DNA of 64,000 bases from CAKAHY01 sp963522175 (GTDB taxonomy: Bacteria; Bacillota; Clostridia; Lachnospirales; Lachnospiraceae), in assembly GCA_963522175.1 (NCBI GenBank), contig CAUQXC010000004.1, forward strand, positions 1 to 64,000, written 5' to 3'. Made by a program: the position numbers and the translations under genes. This document shows positions 61,355 through 64,000 of this stretch, piece by piece; the stretch's first letter is position 1, and each line of letters starts with the position of its first letter. The notes under the pieces are model-generated. The model saw only the letters and a program-made list of their open reading frames with translations, had not been told where the DNA came from and did no database searches.

Positions 61355-62062
61355 ATGGAAATTAAAAATACTGAACTTGTAAAGCTCATAAAGGAAATTA
61401 AAAAGGGAAATGAGGATAAGTATCCGAAATTTTGGGAAGAGGTTTTCAAGGCAAAATTTATTTGTCCGGTTAAAGCTACGGAGGGTGATGCTCAGAGCCT
61501 TGCCGTAATTACTGTTGGAAACTCCGAGGGTGAACATTTTATGATGGCGTTTACGGACTTTGATGAGTTCGGAAAGTGGAGTAAAAAGCAGAAAGAAGAA
61601 GAACTTCAAATATCAATACTGCCCTTTAATGGATATAAGGATATCATAGGCAGAAGAGATTCGACCTACAGAGGACTCGTAATAAATCCTTTCGGTGAAA
61701 ATATGGTTCTCGGAAAAGAAATTTTCGACGATATAATCAAGGAAGAATATACGATTAAGGAAGAGGATACCGTCGTTTTGAAAGAAGCGGAGGATTGCCC
61801 TGAAGAAATGATAAAAGAGCTTTGTGCTTACATGGAAGAAAATACGAAAATCGACAAGGCATATTTGCTTTGGCTTGCCGAAAATGAAGGCGGAAACTAT
61901 ATGCTGATAGTGGATACAAAGGAGAGTCCTAAGGATTTATTTCCAAAGCTTGGAGATGTCTGCGTGAAATTTCTGCCTAAGAGAAATCTCGGTGTGCTTC
62001 TTGCAAGCTCGGACTTCGGTAAGAGAGCTATAGTAGGCAAAAAAGCCTTTTATGAAAGATAA
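61355..62062 (+). CDS. SseB-family protein
   Basis: 235-aa cytoplasmic protein. N-terminal SseB-like domain (FWEEVFKAKFICPVK, FMMAFTDFDEFGKW, GLVINPFGENMVLGKEIFDD) and C-terminal SseB-like half (KIDKAYLLWLAENEGGNYML, PKLGDVCVKFLPKRNLGVLL). The family name comes from enhanced serine sensitivity in E. coli; the molecular function is unknown. It follows prfB by 19 nt. A strong terminator follows. Confidence 0.8.
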   Translation: MEIKNTELVKLIKEIKKGNEDKYPKFWEEVFKAKFICPVKATEGDAQSLAVITVGNSEGEHFMMAFTDFDEFGKWSKKQKEEELQISILPFNGYKDIIGRRDSTYRGLVINPFGENMVLGKEIFDDIIKEEYTIKEEDTVVLKEAEDCPEEMIKELCAYMEENTKIDKAYLLWLAENEGGNYMLIVDTKESPKDLFPKLGDVCVKFLPKRNLGVLLASSDFGKRAIVGKKAFYER

Positions 62063-62082
62063 AAAAATCGATATGATTTAAT

Positions 62083-62136
62083 AAAGAGGGAATGTTCCGT
62101 TTTGTTTTGGTAAGTAAAGGAGCATTCCCTCTTTTT
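62083..62136 (+). terminator. Intrinsic terminator after the SseB-like gene
   Basis: A 16-bp stem, 62083-62098 with 62121-62134 region (core AAAGAGGGAATG with CATTCCCTCTTT), followed by T to 62136. Confidence 0.92.
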
Positions 62137-62169
62137 ATCTAACAAATCGTAATTAATCTAAAAATCAGC

Positions 62170-62198
62170 TTGCTTTTTCCTCTCCTTCGTGTTAATAT
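62170..62198 (+). promoter_or_regulatory. Promoter of the ACT protein-hom operon
   Basis: TTGCTT (62170-62175), 17-nt spacer, TAATAT (62193-62198), 38 nt before the GTG start. Confidence 0.65.
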
Positions 62199-62235
62199 CT
62201 TTAAGTCGAAAACAAGTGTTTTTGTGAGGTGGACA

Positions 62236-62679
62236 GTGAGGGAAGAAAGTAAGTATTATGTAGTCAGGGAAAAGGCAATTCCGGATATCCTTATAAAGGT
62301 TATGGAAGCAAAAAATTTGCTCAATTATGACAAGAATATGAGCATAAGTGAGGCGGTCGAAAGACTGGGTATAAGCAGAAGCTCATTTTATAAGTATAAG
62401 GACGATATTTTTTTGTTTAATGATACATCAAGAGGAAGGACAATAACCTTGGCTATGCAGATTCTTGATAAAAGAGGTTTACTTTCGGAGATACTCAGCC
62501 TTGTGTCTTTAAACTATGCAAATATACTTACTATACATCAGTCTTTACCCTTAAACGGGAAGGCAAGCATATCCCTAACTGTTGAAATTGCAAAGGACAG
62601 GGGAGACTTGGCAAAGCTGTTGGAAGACTTGGAAAAAAAAGAAGGCATCATAGATGTAAAAACTTTAGCTAGGGAGTAA
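62236..62679 (+). CDS. ACT-domain protein (PheB/UPF0735 family)
   Basis: 147 aa from GTG 62236 after GAGGTGG, the usual length; a longer reading from TTG 62170 would overlap the promoter. An N-terminal helix-turn-helix-like region (SISEAVERLGISRSSFYKYK) is followed by an ACT domain (LAMQILDKRGLLSEILSLVS, GIIDVKTL). ACT domains bind amino acids. It stands 7 nt before hom in this operon, as is common in Firmicutes, so it is a likely amino-acid-responsive regulator. How it acts is not known. Confidence 0.87.
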   Translation: MREESKYYVVREKAIPDILIKVMEAKNLLNYDKNMSISEAVERLGISRSSFYKYKDDIFLFNDTSRGRTITLAMQILDKRGLLSEILSLVSLNYANILTIHQSLPLNGKASISLTVEIAKDRGDLAKLLEDLEKKEGIIDVKTLARE

Positions 62680-62686
62680 TATTAGA

Positions 62687-63901
62687 ATGATAAATGTAGC
62701 AATAATGGGATTCGGAACTATAGGCTCGGGAGTGTATGAGTACATAAGAGACAACAATGAAAAGCTTAAAGCGGCTTTAGGTACGGATGTTAAAGTTAAT
62801 AAGATTTTGGAGCTTAGAGATTTTAAGGGAAGCGAGATAGAAAAGCTTATTGTAGGTGATGTATCAAGCATAACAAACGACGAGGAAACGACAGTTGTAG
62901 TTGAGTGCATGGGAGGAACAAGCCCGGCATACGAGTTTGTAAAAGCGAGCCTGCTTGCGGGTAAGCATGTGGTTACATCAAATAAGGCTTTGGTTGCGGC
63001 TCATGGAACGGAGCTCCTGCAAATAGCAAGAGATAAAAATATAAATTTCCTTTTTGAAGCAAGTGTAGGCGGAGGAATTCCTATTATCAGAACAGTTACG
63101 GAGGCTTTGGTCGGAGAAGAGATTGCGGATATAGAGGGTATTTTAAACGGAACGACAAACTTCATTCTTACAAAAATGGATGAGGACGGAGAGGACTTTG
63201 AAGTGGCTTTAAAAACCGCTCAGGAGCTCGGCTATGCGGAAAGAAATCCCGAAGCCGATATTGAGGGTCACGATACATGTAGAAAAATTGCCATATTATC
63301 CTCTCTTGTAAGCGGAAAAGAGGTTAATTTCGAAGAAATATATACGGAAGGCATAACAAAGATAGACAGCAAGGATTTCAAGTATGCAAAACAGCTTAAA
63401 GCAAGCGTGAAGCTGCTCGGAACGGCTCGCATAGAAAACGGTAAACTGTATTCGTATGTTTGCCCTACCATGGTCGGAAAAAGACATATGCTTTATGCGG
63501 TAAGTGATGTATTTAACGGAATTCTTGTTAAGGGAAACAAGCTTGGCGACTGTATGCTGTACGGAAGCGGAGCCGGAAAGTTCCCTACCGCAAGTGCAGT
63601 TGTTGCGGATATTATAGAAATAGGTAAAAATTTACATTCAAATATAAAACTCGGTTGGAGTGCCGAAAAGATAAGTGTAGGAGATATAAAAGAAACGAGC
63701 CGCAGGTATTTTGTAAGAGTGGAAGGTTCTGAAACAAAGCTTGGTGCCAAATGTGAAAAAATTTTCGGTGCCTCCCGTATATACAGAATAGAGGGAGAGA
63801 AAGAATTCGCATTTTTAAGTGAGCTTATGAAAGAAAAAGACTTCCTTGATAAAGCGGAACAAATGCCGGAGATCATTAAGTTTATAAGGGCAGAGTTATA
63901 A
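62687..63901 (+). CDS. hom: Homoserine dehydrogenase
   Basis: 404 aa. NAD(P)-binding start INVAIMGFGTIGSGVYEYI, then HVVTSNKALVAAHGTELLQI, the signature EILNGTTNFILTKMDEDG-like segment (IEGILNGTTNFILTKM), EADIEGHDTCRKIAILS and a C-terminal ACT domain (about 325-404) for feedback by threonine. Third-step enzyme of the aspartate pathway to threonine and methionine; its product leads to ThrC of this window and, via methionine, to MetK. Confidence 0.95.
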   Translation: MINVAIMGFGTIGSGVYEYIRDNNEKLKAALGTDVKVNKILELRDFKGSEIEKLIVGDVSSITNDEETTVVVECMGGTSPAYEFVKASLLAGKHVVTSNKALVAAHGTELLQIARDKNINFLFEASVGGGIPIIRTVTEALVGEEIADIEGILNGTTNFILTKMDEDGEDFEVALKTAQELGYAERNPEADIEGHDTCRKIAILSSLVSGKEVNFEEIYTEGITKIDSKDFKYAKQLKASVKLLGTARIENGKLYSYVCPTMVGKRHMLYAVSDVFNGILVKGNKLGDCMLYGSGAGKFPTASAVVADIIEIGKNLHSNIKLGWSAEKISVGDIKETSRRYFVRVEGSETKLGAKCEKIFGASRIYRIEGEKEFAFLSELMKEKDFLDKAEQMPEIIKFIRAEL

Positions 63902-64000
63902 ATGCTTATTAAGTTTTTTGAAGACTTGTTTTCTCATTATTCCTGTTCCTTCAGAAGGACTACGGGCTTGTATTGCCCCGGCTGCGGAGGACTTCGTTCA
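63902..64000 (+). CDS. DUF2752-like membrane protein, partial (runs off the window)
   Basis: The first 33 codons are present: MLIKFFEDLFSHYSCSF..., ending with the motif YCPGCGGLRS. The CPGCG-x-R motif fits DUF2752, small integral membrane proteins with two or three spans and a CXXC pair. The ATG directly follows the hom stop (TAA-ATG), so it is in the same operon. The function is unknown, and the 3' end is outside the window. Confidence 0.7.
   Translation, partial: MLIKFFEDLFSHYSCSFRRTTGLYCPGCGGLRS

Noticed and set aside
1..64000. CRISPR array, insertion sequence or prophage
   Set aside because: No regularly spaced repeats, transposase, integrase or phage genes are visible; repeated motifs found are short and regulatory in position.

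Overview
The window looks like a chromosomal segment of a low-GC, Gram-positive anaerobic clostridium, most likely a member of the Lachnospiraceae. The basis is: an scfA/scfB pair (SCIFF peptide and its radical SAM maturase) next to secDF-tgt-yajC, a type III glutamine synthetase, an S-box upstream of metK, lipoprotein-type binding proteins, a long-form HPF, a SecA with a C-terminal zinc motif, AT-rich codon use (many ATA and AGA codons) and strong SD sequences. The genus cannot be read from the sequence. I see no rRNA, insertion sequence, prophage or CRISPR array.

Layout. 1-630: five-tRNA operon (Glu, CAT, Asn, Asp, Leu) with a consensus promoter and terminator. 654-2884: a TerD/TerA-like protein, a possible short untranslated transcript, and a GNAT protein. 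2889-8543 (minus strand): a corrinoid methyl-transfer operon (UroD-type methyltransferase, reductive activator, half-size UroD-like protein, corrinoid protein) led by a GH123/DUF4091-type enzyme. 8759-15665 (plus strand): two complete sets of carbohydrate-importer genes (binding protein plus two permeases each, no ATPase) and a NAT_N/GNAT_C-type protein. Together the divergent units suggest uptake and demethylation of a methylated glycan or glycoside. 15677-17414 (minus): C39-like and M20-type peptidases. 17620-22924: an MMPL/RND transporter and a large surface protein with GLUG-like repeats. 22989-24111 (minus): an RlmI/K-like methyltransferase and tRNA-Pro.

24228-29679: SCIFF and protein-export operon. 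29722-33540: a membrane-anchored protein of unknown function and murA. 33562-36088: polar amino-acid ABC importer. 36100-37573: SAM-I riboswitch, an 18-codon upstream ORF and metK. 37596-45387: two two-component systems in the order HK-RR-RR-HK, then a large membrane protein and an ABC-2 transporter. 45443-51794: radical SAM protein (minus), then thrC, fba, glnN and a TetR regulator. 52042-56523: orphan sugar-binding lipoprotein, a transmembrane LuxR-type regulator, and a secreted cell-wall-binding-repeat protein behind two copies of a palindrome. 56637-64000: hpf (minus), a cluster of DnaA-box-like sequences, secA, prfB with its programmed frameshift, an SseB-like gene, an ACT-domain protein, hom, and the start of a DUF2752-like gene that runs off the window.

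The most novel candidates are: the corrinoid/GH123 cluster beside the sugar importers; the half-size UroD-like protein; the binding protein plus membrane-bound LuxR pair with its nearby palindromes; two genes (the binding protein at 8759 and thrC) in which a stem-loop containing a decoy ATG lies between SD and start codon; divergent promoters that share one self-complementary -35 hexamer at 46478-46483; and a DnaA-box-like cluster upstream of secA.
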